Assembly (NCBI RefSeq): GCF_052156535.1
Contig: NZ_JBQKUP010000019.1
Coordinates: 19,010-83,009 of the forward strand
DNA from: Nitrospira_E sp052156535
GTDB taxonomy: Bacteria; Nitrospirota; Nitrospiria; Nitrospirales; UBA8639
Direction: 5' to 3'
DNA length: 64,000 nt
Both the position numbers and the translations under genes were made by a program. This document shows positions 46,332-54,717 of the stretch, in pieces. The notes beneath the pieces are model-generated. The model had not been told where the DNA came from. It was given only the letters and a program-made list of their open reading frames with translations, and made no database searches. Numbering within the stretch: position 1 is the first letter of the stretch; the number at the start of each line of letters is the position of its first letter.

Positions 46332-46988
46332 ATGGAGGAAGTGTTGCAACGGATCAATCGTCTGACCGAACCGCAGCGAAAACTCCTTCGCTTCCGATTA
46401 GGAGGCAGGAGTCATGAACGGATGGGTGAATCTCGACTGGTGGGGTATGTCGTGCCTCGTGTCCATGACGCACCGATTGTTCAAAGTCTCCGTGGATTTT
46501 TGGCGGAACGCCTGCCGGATTATATGGTGCCGGGGACCTGGATGATTCTCGACTCCTTCCCACTGACATCCCGTGGAAAGGTAGACCGCAAGGCCTTACA
46601 GGACATGGCTCGCTCCGCGACGGATACGATGTCTTTGCCGCAGGGCGCGCCTCGAAACGACTGCGAGCGAGCCATTGCGACGATTTGGAAAGATGCGCTG
46701 GGTCTTCACGTCGTCGGACTGCACGAGAATTTTTTCGATCTGGGCGGGCACTCTCTTCTGTTGCCGAAGGTCCTCACTCAGGTACGAGCCTTAACCCGGC
46801 GAGAGGTGGCGATGGTCGATCTTTTTCGTTTTCCGACAGTTCAGGCATTGGCCGCGTTTGTGTCGATGGATGGGGCGCCGATTATCGAAGAAACTACAAC
46901 GCAACAGGTTATGGATAAGCGGGAAGCAGGAGTGCGGCGGATGAAGCAGCAACGACGACAGAGACAAGCAACAGCGAGGGGTGAATGA
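46332..46988 (+). CDS. NRPS fragment: end of adenylation domain plus PCP
   Basis: A 218-residue protein that completes the preceding module. ESRLVGYVVPR resumes the adenylation C-terminal subdomain, followed by the A10 core YMVPGTWMILDSFPLTSRGK with catalytic lysine K83. Residues about 105-175 are a peptidyl carrier domain with Ser141 in LGGHSLL. The tail is basic (RMKQQRRQRQATARGE) and could serve as a docking segment. It starts one base after the TGA of the larger gene, in the +1 frame. The purine-rich AAGGCGGTGAAG just upstream could serve as ribosome-binding site. Its stop overlaps the PKS start. It is either a natural split or a frameshift; see findings. Confidence 0.85.
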   Translation: MEEVLQRINRLTEPQRKLLRFRLGGRSHERMGESRLVGYVVPRVHDAPIVQSLRGFLAERLPDYMVPGTWMILDSFPLTSRGKVDRKALQDMARSATDTMSLPQGAPRNDCERAIATIWKDALGLHVVGLHENFFDLGGHSLLLPKVLTQVRALTRREVAMVDLFRFPTVQALAAFVSMDGAPIIEETTTQQVMDKREAGVRRMKQQRRQRQATARGE

Positions 46989-49900
46989 TGAACGCCCCTG
47001 AGCCATCCAGTGAGTATCAAGCCGGTGAGGGCTTGGAGGTAGCCATCGTCGGGATGGCCGGTCGATTTCCAGGTGCGAATAATCTTGAGATGTTTTGGCG
47101 CAATCTTCAAGGTGGGGTCGAGTCAGTCTCCACGCTGAGCCGGGAAGAGTTGCTGGAGTCGGGAGTGGAGGCAAAGGTGTTTGATCGGACGAATTATGTC
47201 CGGGCTCGCGCAGTTCTAGATGAGGTCGATCTTTTCGATGCCCAATTTTTCAATATGACACCGAAAGAAGCCGAAGTCATGGATCCTCAGCAGCGACTGT
47301 TCCTTGAATGTGCGTGGGAAACCCTCGAACGCGCCGGTTATGACCCGGAGCAATACCGGGGATCGATCGGGGTTTTCGCGGGATCGAGCACCAGCGGATA
47401 TCTTTTCAATTTATTCCCACGCCGAATACTCCTACAGTCCGCCGCTGATATGTCGGCGATGCTCGGCGTGGAAAAGGATTCACTCTCGACGCGTGTGTCC
47501 TACAAATTGAACCTGGAAGGGCCCAGTATAGCCGTGCAAACGGCATGTTCGACGTCCCTCGTCGCTGTCCATCTGGCCTGTCAAGCCTTGCTGAGCGGTG
47601 AATGTGACATGGCCCTGGCAGGCGGTGTCTCTATCAGTGTGCCGCAGAAAGTGGGCTATCTCTATCAGGAGGGCGGCATCGTCTCTCCTGATGGTCATTG
47701 CCGGACTTTCGATGCTGATGCCCAAGGCACTGTCGGTGGGAGTGGCGTGGGCCTTGTGTTGCTCAAGCGATTGCAGGAGGCCGAAGAGGATGGCGATCAC
47801 ATTTTGGCGGTGATCAAGGGTTCGGCGATCAATAACGACGGGGCGGCCAAGGTCGGTTACACAGCCCCTAGAATTGAAGGTCAGGCCAAAGTTATTGGAG
47901 CGGCGCACCTGGCATCCGGTGTGACGCCTGACTCAATTTCCTATGTCGAGGCTCACGGAACAGGCACCCCGATGGGAGACCCGATCGAAGTGGCCGCCCT
48001 GACCCAGGCCTTTCGAGCCTCGACGGCTCGTACCGGATTCTGTGCACTCGGATCAATCAAAACGAATATCGGCCATTTAGATGCCGCCGCCGGCATTGCC
48101 GGATTGATCAAGACGGTGCTGGCTCTCTCCCATCGGCAGATTCCCGCAAGTTTGCATTATGTCCGCCCCAATCCGGCGATCGAGTTTTCCGCCACTCCGT
48201 TTTATGTGAACAGGACACTGACTGAGTGGGTGCGAGGCGAGTCGCCCCGCCGTGCCGGCGTTAGTTCGTTCGGCCTCGGAGGCACAAATGCGCATGTGGT
48301 CCTGGAAGAGGCTCCGTCATCTCAGAGGGCGTCCGCAGTGGACGATGAAAGCTGCTGCCAGTTGCTTCTGTTGTCTGCCCGGTCGGAAGCGGCTTTGAAC
48401 GAAATGACGAATCGGCTTGCGACGCATCTCTATCAACATCCGCACCTCTGTCTTGCCGACATTGCCCATACCCTACAATCAGGTCGGAAGGCCTTTCCCT
48501 ATCGGCGCTGGCTGACAGCCATGAATACCGAGGAAGCCGCCCGGCTGCTCTCTGACTCGATGTTTGGGGGAGGAGCAATCCGCCCTGTGGAAGGAGAGCC
48601 TCGGATTGCCTTCATGTTTTCCGGACAGGGATCACAGTATCCGGATATGGGGCATTCTCTCTATCAGCAACAGCCTCTGTTCCGTGAGCATATCGATCGG
48701 TGCGCGTCGATTGTGAATCAGCATCTCGATCGGGACATTCGGACGGTGCTGTTTCCGGGCTCTGCCGCTGAAACGGATTTGATTCATCACACCAGCCTGA
48801 CTCAGCCCGCATTGTTTATCTTCGAGTATGCGCTTGCCCAACTGTGGAAGACATGGGGGATTCACCCACACGCCATGATCGGGCATAGCATCGGGGAATA
48901 TGTCGCGGCCTGCCTATCGGGAGCGTTTTCAATTGAAGACGCGTTGGCGATCGTCGCGATGCGAGGAAAACTGATGCAGGGGCTTCCGTCCGGAAGCATG
49001 TTGGCCGTTTCGCTCTCCGTGATGGAGGTGACCCCATTTCTGAATGAAAAGCTGGATCTCGCGGCCGTCAATGCTCCCGGGCAGTGCGTAGTCTCCGGCT
49101 CCGATGATCGGATCGCGGCATTGGACCGTGCCTTGGCGGATCAAGGTATACAAGGTCGACGCTTGAAGACCTCTCATGCATTTCATTCATCCATGATGGA
49201 TCCGATTCTCAAGCGCTTCGAATCCTTTCTTGCTGGAATCGAACTACAAGCCCCGCAAGTTCCCTGGGTGTCGAATGTAAGCGGTACCTGGATTCGACCT
49301 GAGGAAGCAATAGATCCGGCTTACTGGTCGCGTCATTTGCGCTCGACGGTTCGCTTCTCCGAGGGGGTTCAAACATTGCTGGAACAGCCGGCGACGGTGT
49401 TATTGGAGATCGGCCCCGGCCGCACGTTACAAAATCTGGCCAGGAGACATCCCGTTCCGGTCAGGTTGAGTGTGCTGGCGTCACTAGATGGGCTCGACCA
49501 GGCGCACGCCGGACAGGATGAAATGCCCGCCATCCTGGCGACTCTCGGTTCTCTTTGGGGGGCCGGGGTTCGAGTGGGTTGGAGTGGCCTGCACTGCAGG
49601 AACCGGCGACGACGGGTTGTGTTGCCGACCTATCCATTTGAGCGGCAGCGTTATTGGGTGGAGCCTGGTCGGATTGAACCGGTCCAGGTTGGTGCGTCCG
49701 GTGAAAGACAGACTGATCTCTCGAAATGGTTTTATCAACCGTCCTGGAAACGGTCAGCACTCGTGACGAAGGGTGAACGACGTTCCGACGAACAGTGGTT
49801 GGTTTTTCTGGATGAACAGTCGACGGGGGCAGAATTTATCGGAGAGCTTGAACGACAGGGCCGATCGGTGATCACCGTGTTGGCCGGCAAGGGATTTGAA

Positions 49901-51535
49901 CGGTGTGCCAATGGGACCTACCGGGTAAGACCCGACTCCCGGGATGATCATGAGTCACTGGTTCGAGAGTTGACCAGCCGGGATCACCTTCCAGCCTGTC
50001 TTTTACATGCCTGGACAATCGGTGATGAACCGAACGAGGCAACCGCTGTCGTGCGCATGCAGATGGCGCAAGAAAAGGGATTCCTCCATCTGCTCCTTCT
50101 TGCACAGATATTCGCACCCCGGCGCCGTGCTCGACTCTCGATCCTCGTGCTTTCAAACGGGTTACATGATGTCACCGGCGAGGAAACATTACGTCCTGAA
50201 CAGGCTACGTTGCTGGGGGCCTGTCGTGTTATTCCACAGGAGTATCCGGGCGTGACGTGCCGCGTGATCGACCTGGAAAGAGCCTCTGCGGCCAAGCCGT
50301 TTCGGGATGTACTCTGCGGGCGCCTGATCGACGAAGTTTCCAACCTCGATGCCGAACCGGTTGTGGCGTATCGGGGTATGCATCGTTGGACCCAAACGTT
50401 TGAGCCACTCATCCTTACAGAAAAGGACACAGGACCTTCTCTGCTGCGTGAGGAAGGGGTGTATCTCATTACGGGTGGTTTGGGAGGGGTGGGACTTTGC
50501 CTTGCGGAGTACCTCATTCGTACCGTGCGTGGGCGGGTTATTCTGACGAGCCGGACCGTTCCGACTCCTGAGCAGCGTGAGCGTGTGGCCGGATTGATTC
50601 GATCGGGCGGGCGCATTCTGACTCTTCAGGCCGATGTCGCCGATCCAGCGCAAATGCAGGGAGTGATTGATGAAGCCCGGCGACAATTCGGCCGGATGCA
50701 TGGGGTGTTTCATGCAGCGGGAATCGCCGGCGGTGGACTTCTGGAGCTGAAAACCCCGGAAACCGTATGGGATGAATTTCGTCCGAAGGTGTTCGGAGCC
50801 TTGGTGCTCCAAGAGGCGTTTCGCGATAGGCTCCTGGATTTTGTGGTGTTCTGCTCTTCCCTGACGGCTGTGGTCGGAGGCGTGGGACAAGCTGCCTATT
50901 GTGCGGCCAACGTCTTTCTGGATGCTATGGCGCATGCCGGAACGAAAGAGGGAACACGCCTCATCTCTGTGAATTTCGATCGATGGCGACAGGTGGGCAT
51001 GGCGGTTGAAGCGGAAGCTTGGCTCAAGACCCTGCAGGTTCCTGAAGCGGAATTGGATGGCATGACTCCGCAGGAAGGTCAGGATGTTGTGAATCGAATT
51101 CTTCGGGGTCCGAACCTCCCGCAGATCGCCGTGTCCATTCGTGATCTGCCGACGGTGGTCGCCTCCGTTTCCCTGATGTCATTAACGCCATCACAGATGA
51201 TGCAGGGAGCGGCTCCGTCTGCCATCGGAGACGTAGTGGAATCCTTGGAACAAGAGGTGGCGAAATTGTGGAAACAGATTCTGGGCATCGAACGTGTGGG
51301 TCTGGAGGATGATTTTTTTCGGCTGGGTGGCGATTCCTTGAGTGCGCTTCAACTGTTGAACCGGGTTCAGGAGCTTTACGATGCCAGGCTGTCACTCCGT
51401 GAATTTTTTGATGCGCCGACGGTGCCGGGATTGGCCACGCAGATCCGCGGGGCGCGAGTCACCGGGGCACAGCAAGAGCCGAGAATTGTTCCCATTCCTC
51501 GTCAATCCCGACGATTGCGCGGGGCTTCGGTATGA
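46985..51535 (+). CDS. Type I polyketide synthase module KS-AT-KR-ACP
   Basis: A 1516-residue single-module PKS. KS: active Cys188 in QTACSTSLVAVHLACQ, histidines in EAHGTGTPMGDPIE and KTNIGHLDAAAG. AT: Ser635 in GHSIGEY and the HAFH motif in TSHAFHSSMMD, the malonyl-type signature. KR: GVYLITGGLGGVGLCLAEYL near 1160-1180, with Ser, Tyr and Asn in VFCSSLTAVV and QAAYCAANVF. ACP: Ser1451 in RLGGDSLSALQ. No dehydratase or enoyl reductase is seen, so the unit added should be a beta-hydroxy acid; on an amino-acyl chain this gives a statine-like residue (inference). AGGGG precedes the start, which overlaps the previous stop by ATGA. Confidence 0.95.
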   Translation: MMNAPEPSSEYQAGEGLEVAIVGMAGRFPGANNLEMFWRNLQGGVESVSTLSREELLESGVEAKVFDRTNYVRARAVLDEVDLFDAQFFNMTPKEAEVMDPQQRLFLECAWETLERAGYDPEQYRGSIGVFAGSSTSGYLFNLFPRRILLQSAADMSAMLGVEKDSLSTRVSYKLNLEGPSIAVQTACSTSLVAVHLACQALLSGECDMALAGGVSISVPQKVGYLYQEGGIVSPDGHCRTFDADAQGTVGGSGVGLVLLKRLQEAEEDGDHILAVIKGSAINNDGAAKVGYTAPRIEGQAKVIGAAHLASGVTPDSISYVEAHGTGTPMGDPIEVAALTQAFRASTARTGFCALGSIKTNIGHLDAAAGIAGLIKTVLALSHRQIPASLHYVRPNPAIEFSATPFYVNRTLTEWVRGESPRRAGVSSFGLGGTNAHVVLEEAPSSQRASAVDDESCCQLLLLSARSEAALNEMTNRLATHLYQHPHLCLADIAHTLQSGRKAFPYRRWLTAMNTEEAARLLSDSMFGGGAIRPVEGEPRIAFMFSGQGSQYPDMGHSLYQQQPLFREHIDRCASIVNQHLDRDIRTVLFPGSAAETDLIHHTSLTQPALFIFEYALAQLWKTWGIHPHAMIGHSIGEYVAACLSGAFSIEDALAIVAMRGKLMQGLPSGSMLAVSLSVMEVTPFLNEKLDLAAVNAPGQCVVSGSDDRIAALDRALADQGIQGRRLKTSHAFHSSMMDPILKRFESFLAGIELQAPQVPWVSNVSGTWIRPEEAIDPAYWSRHLRSTVRFSEGVQTLLEQPATVLLEIGPGRTLQNLARRHPVPVRLSVLASLDGLDQAHAGQDEMPAILATLGSLWGAGVRVGWSGLHCRNRRRRVVLPTYPFERQRYWVEPGRIEPVQVGASGERQTDLSKWFYQPSWKRSALVTKGERRSDEQWLVFLDEQSTGAEFIGELERQGRSVITVLAGKGFERCANGTYRVRPDSRDDHESLVRELTSRDHLPACLLHAWTIGDEPNEATAVVRMQMAQEKGFLHLLLLAQIFAPRRRARLSILVLSNGLHDVTGEETLRPEQATLLGACRVIPQEYPGVTCRVIDLERASAAKPFRDVLCGRLIDEVSNLDAEPVVAYRGMHRWTQTFEPLILTEKDTGPSLLREEGVYLITGGLGGVGLCLAEYLIRTVRGRVILTSRTVPTPEQRERVAGLIRSGGRILTLQADVADPAQMQGVIDEARRQFGRMHGVFHAAGIAGGGLLELKTPETVWDEFRPKVFGALVLQEAFRDRLLDFVVFCSSLTAVVGGVGQAAYCAANVFLDAMAHAGTKEGTRLISVNFDRWRQVGMAVEAEAWLKTLQVPEAELDGMTPQEGQDVVNRILRGPNLPQIAVSIRDLPTVVASVSLMSLTPSQMMQGAAPSAIGDVVESLEQEVAKLWKQILGIERVGLEDDFFRLGGDSLSALQLLNRVQELYDARLSLREFFDAPTVPGLATQIRGARVTGAQQEPRIVPIPRQSRRLRGASV

Positions 51536-51575
51536 GATCGATTGTGGTGTGGCAGCCGCGAAGGAAGAAATTGCG

Positions 51576-53318
51576 ATGAACTTGATCAAATTTTTAATAC
51601 GGAGTTCCTGGCGATTGCTGCTGGGTTCCATTCTGGCCGGTGTGGTGAGTGGTTTGGCAGGAGCCGCAATTATTGCGGTTATCCATAAGGGGATGAACGG
51701 GACCGAATCGTCGTCCATGCTTGGCTGGAGTTTTCTGGCCCTCGCGTTACTGGTTGCGGTAACCAAAGCCCTGTCGGAAATTCTGCTGACCAGGTTGGGC
51801 CAAAGCACCATTTCAGAGTTACGGATGCAGCTGAGTCGACGCATTCTGCAAGCTCCACTCCGTCAGTTTGAGGAACTGGGTTCACATCGATTGTTGGCGG
51901 CCCTGAGTGACGACACCGATGTGATTGCGCAGGCGTATGTGCAGTTGCCGCTGATCTGCGTCAACTTTGCGACGACGATGGGCTGTCTCGCATATCTTGG
52001 ATGGCTATCCTGGCCTCTGCTGATTCTCGTTCTGGCATTTATGGGACTCGGGAGCATCACGTTCAATCTGCAGGAACAGCGTGCATTGCGATATTTCAAA
52101 CACGCCCGGGAGATCAACGATGCTCTGTTCGGACATTTCCGTTCCATCATGGCCGGAATCAAAGAACTCAAATTACATCGCCCGCGGCGTGAGGCATTTC
52201 TCGGGACGTGGCTTCAACGGACCATAAGGGAGTATCAGCGGGACTTCGTCGGGGGCATGACGGTGTATTCCATCGCGTCCAGTTGGGGGATGTTTCTCTT
52301 TTATGCCGTCATCGGAGTCATCCTCTTCCTGTGGCCGTCGTGGCGACATCTGCCTCTTGAGACAATGGTCGGCGCGACGCTGGTGCTGTTGTACATGATG
52401 GGTCCCTTTGCGCAGATTATAGAATTGCTGCCGGGTGTCGGCCGGGCGAATATCGCACTGAAGAAAATTGAGGCGCTGGGTCTGTCGCTGGCCGACTCTG
52501 ACACGGCCCTTGCCGGTGAGGGCGGTTCCGGTGCAGCGATGGAACTAGATACCACAGGCTGGCGGTGTTTGGAGTTAACGGAGGTCACGCATCGGTATTG
52601 TCGGGAGGGAGAGGATTCCAGTTTTACCGTGGGCCCGATCAATTTACGTTTTGCTCCCGGTGAGGTGACGTTTCTCATCGGCGGAAACGGAAGCGGGAAG
52701 ACCACGCTGGCCATGTTACTGTTGGGTCTCTACACACCTGAGTCCGGAACGGTCCGCCTCAACGGTGTCCCGATCGAGGACGCCAATCGTGAAGCCTATC
52801 GACAATTGTTTTCAACGGTATTCTCGGATTTCTGTGTATTTGATTCCTTGCTGGGGCTCGAGAAGGACCATCTGGATGCGGAGGCTCTCATGTATTTGGA
52901 GCGATTGCAACTCCGGTCCAAAGTACAGATCGAGCAGGGTGCGTTCTCGACCCAGGCGCTTTCTCAAGGACAACGGAAACGACTTGCGCTGTTGACAGCC
53001 TATGTTGAAGACCGGCCGTTTTACGTGTTCGATGAATGGGCAGCCGATCAGGATCCGCTGTTTCGAAAAGTGTTTTATACGGAACTGCTTCCGGATCTGA
53101 AGGCACGGAGCAAGACGGTTGTCGTGATTACGCATGACGATCAATATTTTTCGCTCGCCGATCGGTGCATTCGAATGGATTATGGAATGATCGTGGATGT
53201 TGTCGGACAATCCATGATTGGTAGCGAACAGGATTTTGCATTGTCTCAATCCACGGGGTCCGGGAGAGCTGCGGGACCACTACGGGCGGGTTCTTTTTTC
53301 AAGGAGGAACAAGCATGA
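51576..53318 (+). CDS. Cyclic-peptide-export ABC transporter, PvdE/SyrD family
   Basis: A 580-residue half-size ABC exporter with the membrane domain first (FLIRSSWRLLLGSILAGVVS onward, about six helices) and the ATPase second. Walker A is GGNGSGKTTLAMLLLGLYTP; the signature LSQGQRKRLALLTAYVEDRP and Walker B YVFDEWAADQDP are exactly of the PvdE/SyrD kind. PvdE carries the acylated pyoverdine precursor to the periplasm. ATG 51576 follows AAGGAAGAAA; the frame is open further upstream but that part overlaps the PKS and is not conserved. Its stop overlaps the aminotransferase start (ATGA). Its substrate here is probably the acylated peptide-polyketide. Confidence 0.94.
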   Translation: MNLIKFLIRSSWRLLLGSILAGVVSGLAGAAIIAVIHKGMNGTESSSMLGWSFLALALLVAVTKALSEILLTRLGQSTISELRMQLSRRILQAPLRQFEELGSHRLLAALSDDTDVIAQAYVQLPLICVNFATTMGCLAYLGWLSWPLLILVLAFMGLGSITFNLQEQRALRYFKHAREINDALFGHFRSIMAGIKELKLHRPRREAFLGTWLQRTIREYQRDFVGGMTVYSIASSWGMFLFYAVIGVILFLWPSWRHLPLETMVGATLVLLYMMGPFAQIIELLPGVGRANIALKKIEALGLSLADSDTALAGEGGSGAAMELDTTGWRCLELTEVTHRYCREGEDSSFTVGPINLRFAPGEVTFLIGGNGSGKTTLAMLLLGLYTPESGTVRLNGVPIEDANREAYRQLFSTVFSDFCVFDSLLGLEKDHLDAEALMYLERLQLRSKVQIEQGAFSTQALSQGQRKRLALLTAYVEDRPFYVFDEWAADQDPLFRKVFYTELLPDLKARSKTVVVITHDDQYFSLADRCIRMDYGMIVDVVGQSMIGSEQDFALSQSTGSGRAAGPLRAGSFFKEEQA

Positions 53319-54712
53319 CGGTTCATGTCGATGAAATGTGGGAATCCATTACGACCGGTAACACTGCCCGGATGGAACATCTGGGCGCCAATCCCTATTT
53401 GGAGCGGCAGGCGCTGAGAGAATCGAATGCACGCAGTTATCCGCGCCGCCTGCCGCTGGCCCTTACGAAAGCCAAAGGGATCTATGTTCAGGATAACGAG
53501 GGACGGACCTATATCGATTGTCTAGCCTGTGCCGGAGCCTTGGCTCTTGGACACAATCATCCTGTCGTCGTCGAGGCGATCAACCGGATGCTGCGGGACG
53601 AACTTCCGTTTCAGACGCTGGATTTAACGACGCCGGTCAAAGACCGCTTTGTGGAGAAAGTCTTTGAGTGTTTGCCGAAGGAATTTGCAGAGGGCGCAAA
53701 AATTCAATTTTGCGGGCCATCGGGAGCGGATGCGGTCGAGGCGGCAATCAAGCTGGTGAAAGTCGCGAGTGAGCGACGTACGATTCTGGCCTTTCAAGGC
53801 GCCTATCACGGGATGACGCATGGCACACTGGGGTTGACGGGTGATCTGGGCCCTAAAAGGGCCATCAGTGGGCTCATGGCCGATGTTCATTTCCTCCCCT
53901 ATCCCTATGCGTATCGTTGTCCGTTCGGCGTGGGAGGTGAAGAGGGGCATCGTCTCTCCAGTGCCTATATCGAGCGGCTTCTGGACGATCCCAACAGCGG
54001 CATTGTGGAGCCGGCCGGGATGATCCTGGAGGTGGTCCAGGGGGAAGGAGGCGTCATTCCGGCGTCGCTGGGCTGGCTTCAGGAAATACGCCGTATTACT
54101 CGTGAGCGCGGCATTCCATTGATCATCGATGAGGTGCAAACCGGCTTGGGTCGAACGGGGACGCTGTTCGCCTTCGAACAGGCGGGGATTGTGCCGGATG
54201 TCGTTGTCTTATCTAAAGCGATCGGCGGCGGATTGCCGTTGAGTGTGGTGGTCTATCGCCCTGAGTTGGATCGATGGACGGCAGGAGCACACGCCGGCAC
54301 ATTCAGGGGCAATCAAATGGCTATGGCGACAGGGGAGGCCACAATCGATTTCATCTGTCGCGAGCAGGTGGCGTTGCATGCCGCCAGGATGGGAGAACGG
54401 CTGATGAGCAGCTTGCAACGGATACAGGCGGACTCACGGAGTCTTGGTGATGTGCGGGGGCGAGGCTTGATGGTCGGAGTGGAAATCGTCCACACCGACA
54501 AAACTCCGGATACGTCGGGTGCATTCGCGGCCGCGCCGGCTATGGCGACCAAAATCCAGCAGGAAGCCTTGCGGCGAGGACTGATCCTGGAACTGGGCGG
54601 GCGGAATAATAGTGTGGTGCGGTTTCTTCCTCCCTTGATCGTCACAGCGGAACAGATCGATACGATCTCGACGATTTTCTCCGAGGCCGTCTCGACGGCG
54701 GAGCAAGGTTGA
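53315..54712 (+). CDS. Diaminobutyrate-2-oxoglutarate-type aminotransferase
   Basis: A 465-residue class III PLP aminotransferase resembling PvdH/Dat, which make L-2,4-diaminobutyrate from aspartate semialdehyde. Motifs: DNEGRTYIDCLACAGALALG near the start, FCGPSGADAVEAAIKLVK, LAFQGAYHGMTHGTLGLTGD, LIIDEVQTGLGRTG, and PLP lysine K301 in VVLSKAIGGGLPLSVVVYRP. The N-terminal YLERQALRESNARSYPRRLP fits the PvdH group better than EctB. AAGGAGGAACAAGC gives a strong start. Placement in the cluster implies that Dab is a building block. Confidence 0.9.
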   Translation: MTVHVDEMWESITTGNTARMEHLGANPYLERQALRESNARSYPRRLPLALTKAKGIYVQDNEGRTYIDCLACAGALALGHNHPVVVEAINRMLRDELPFQTLDLTTPVKDRFVEKVFECLPKEFAEGAKIQFCGPSGADAVEAAIKLVKVASERRTILAFQGAYHGMTHGTLGLTGDLGPKRAISGLMADVHFLPYPYAYRCPFGVGGEEGHRLSSAYIERLLDDPNSGIVEPAGMILEVVQGEGGVIPASLGWLQEIRRITRERGIPLIIDEVQTGLGRTGTLFAFEQAGIVPDVVVLSKAIGGGLPLSVVVYRPELDRWTAGAHAGTFRGNQMAMATGEATIDFICREQVALHAARMGERLMSSLQRIQADSRSLGDVRGRGLMVGVEIVHTDKTPDTSGAFAAAPAMATKIQQEALRRGLILELGGRNNSVVRFLPPLIVTAEQIDTISTIFSEAVSTAEQG

Positions 54713-54717
54713 AGGGA

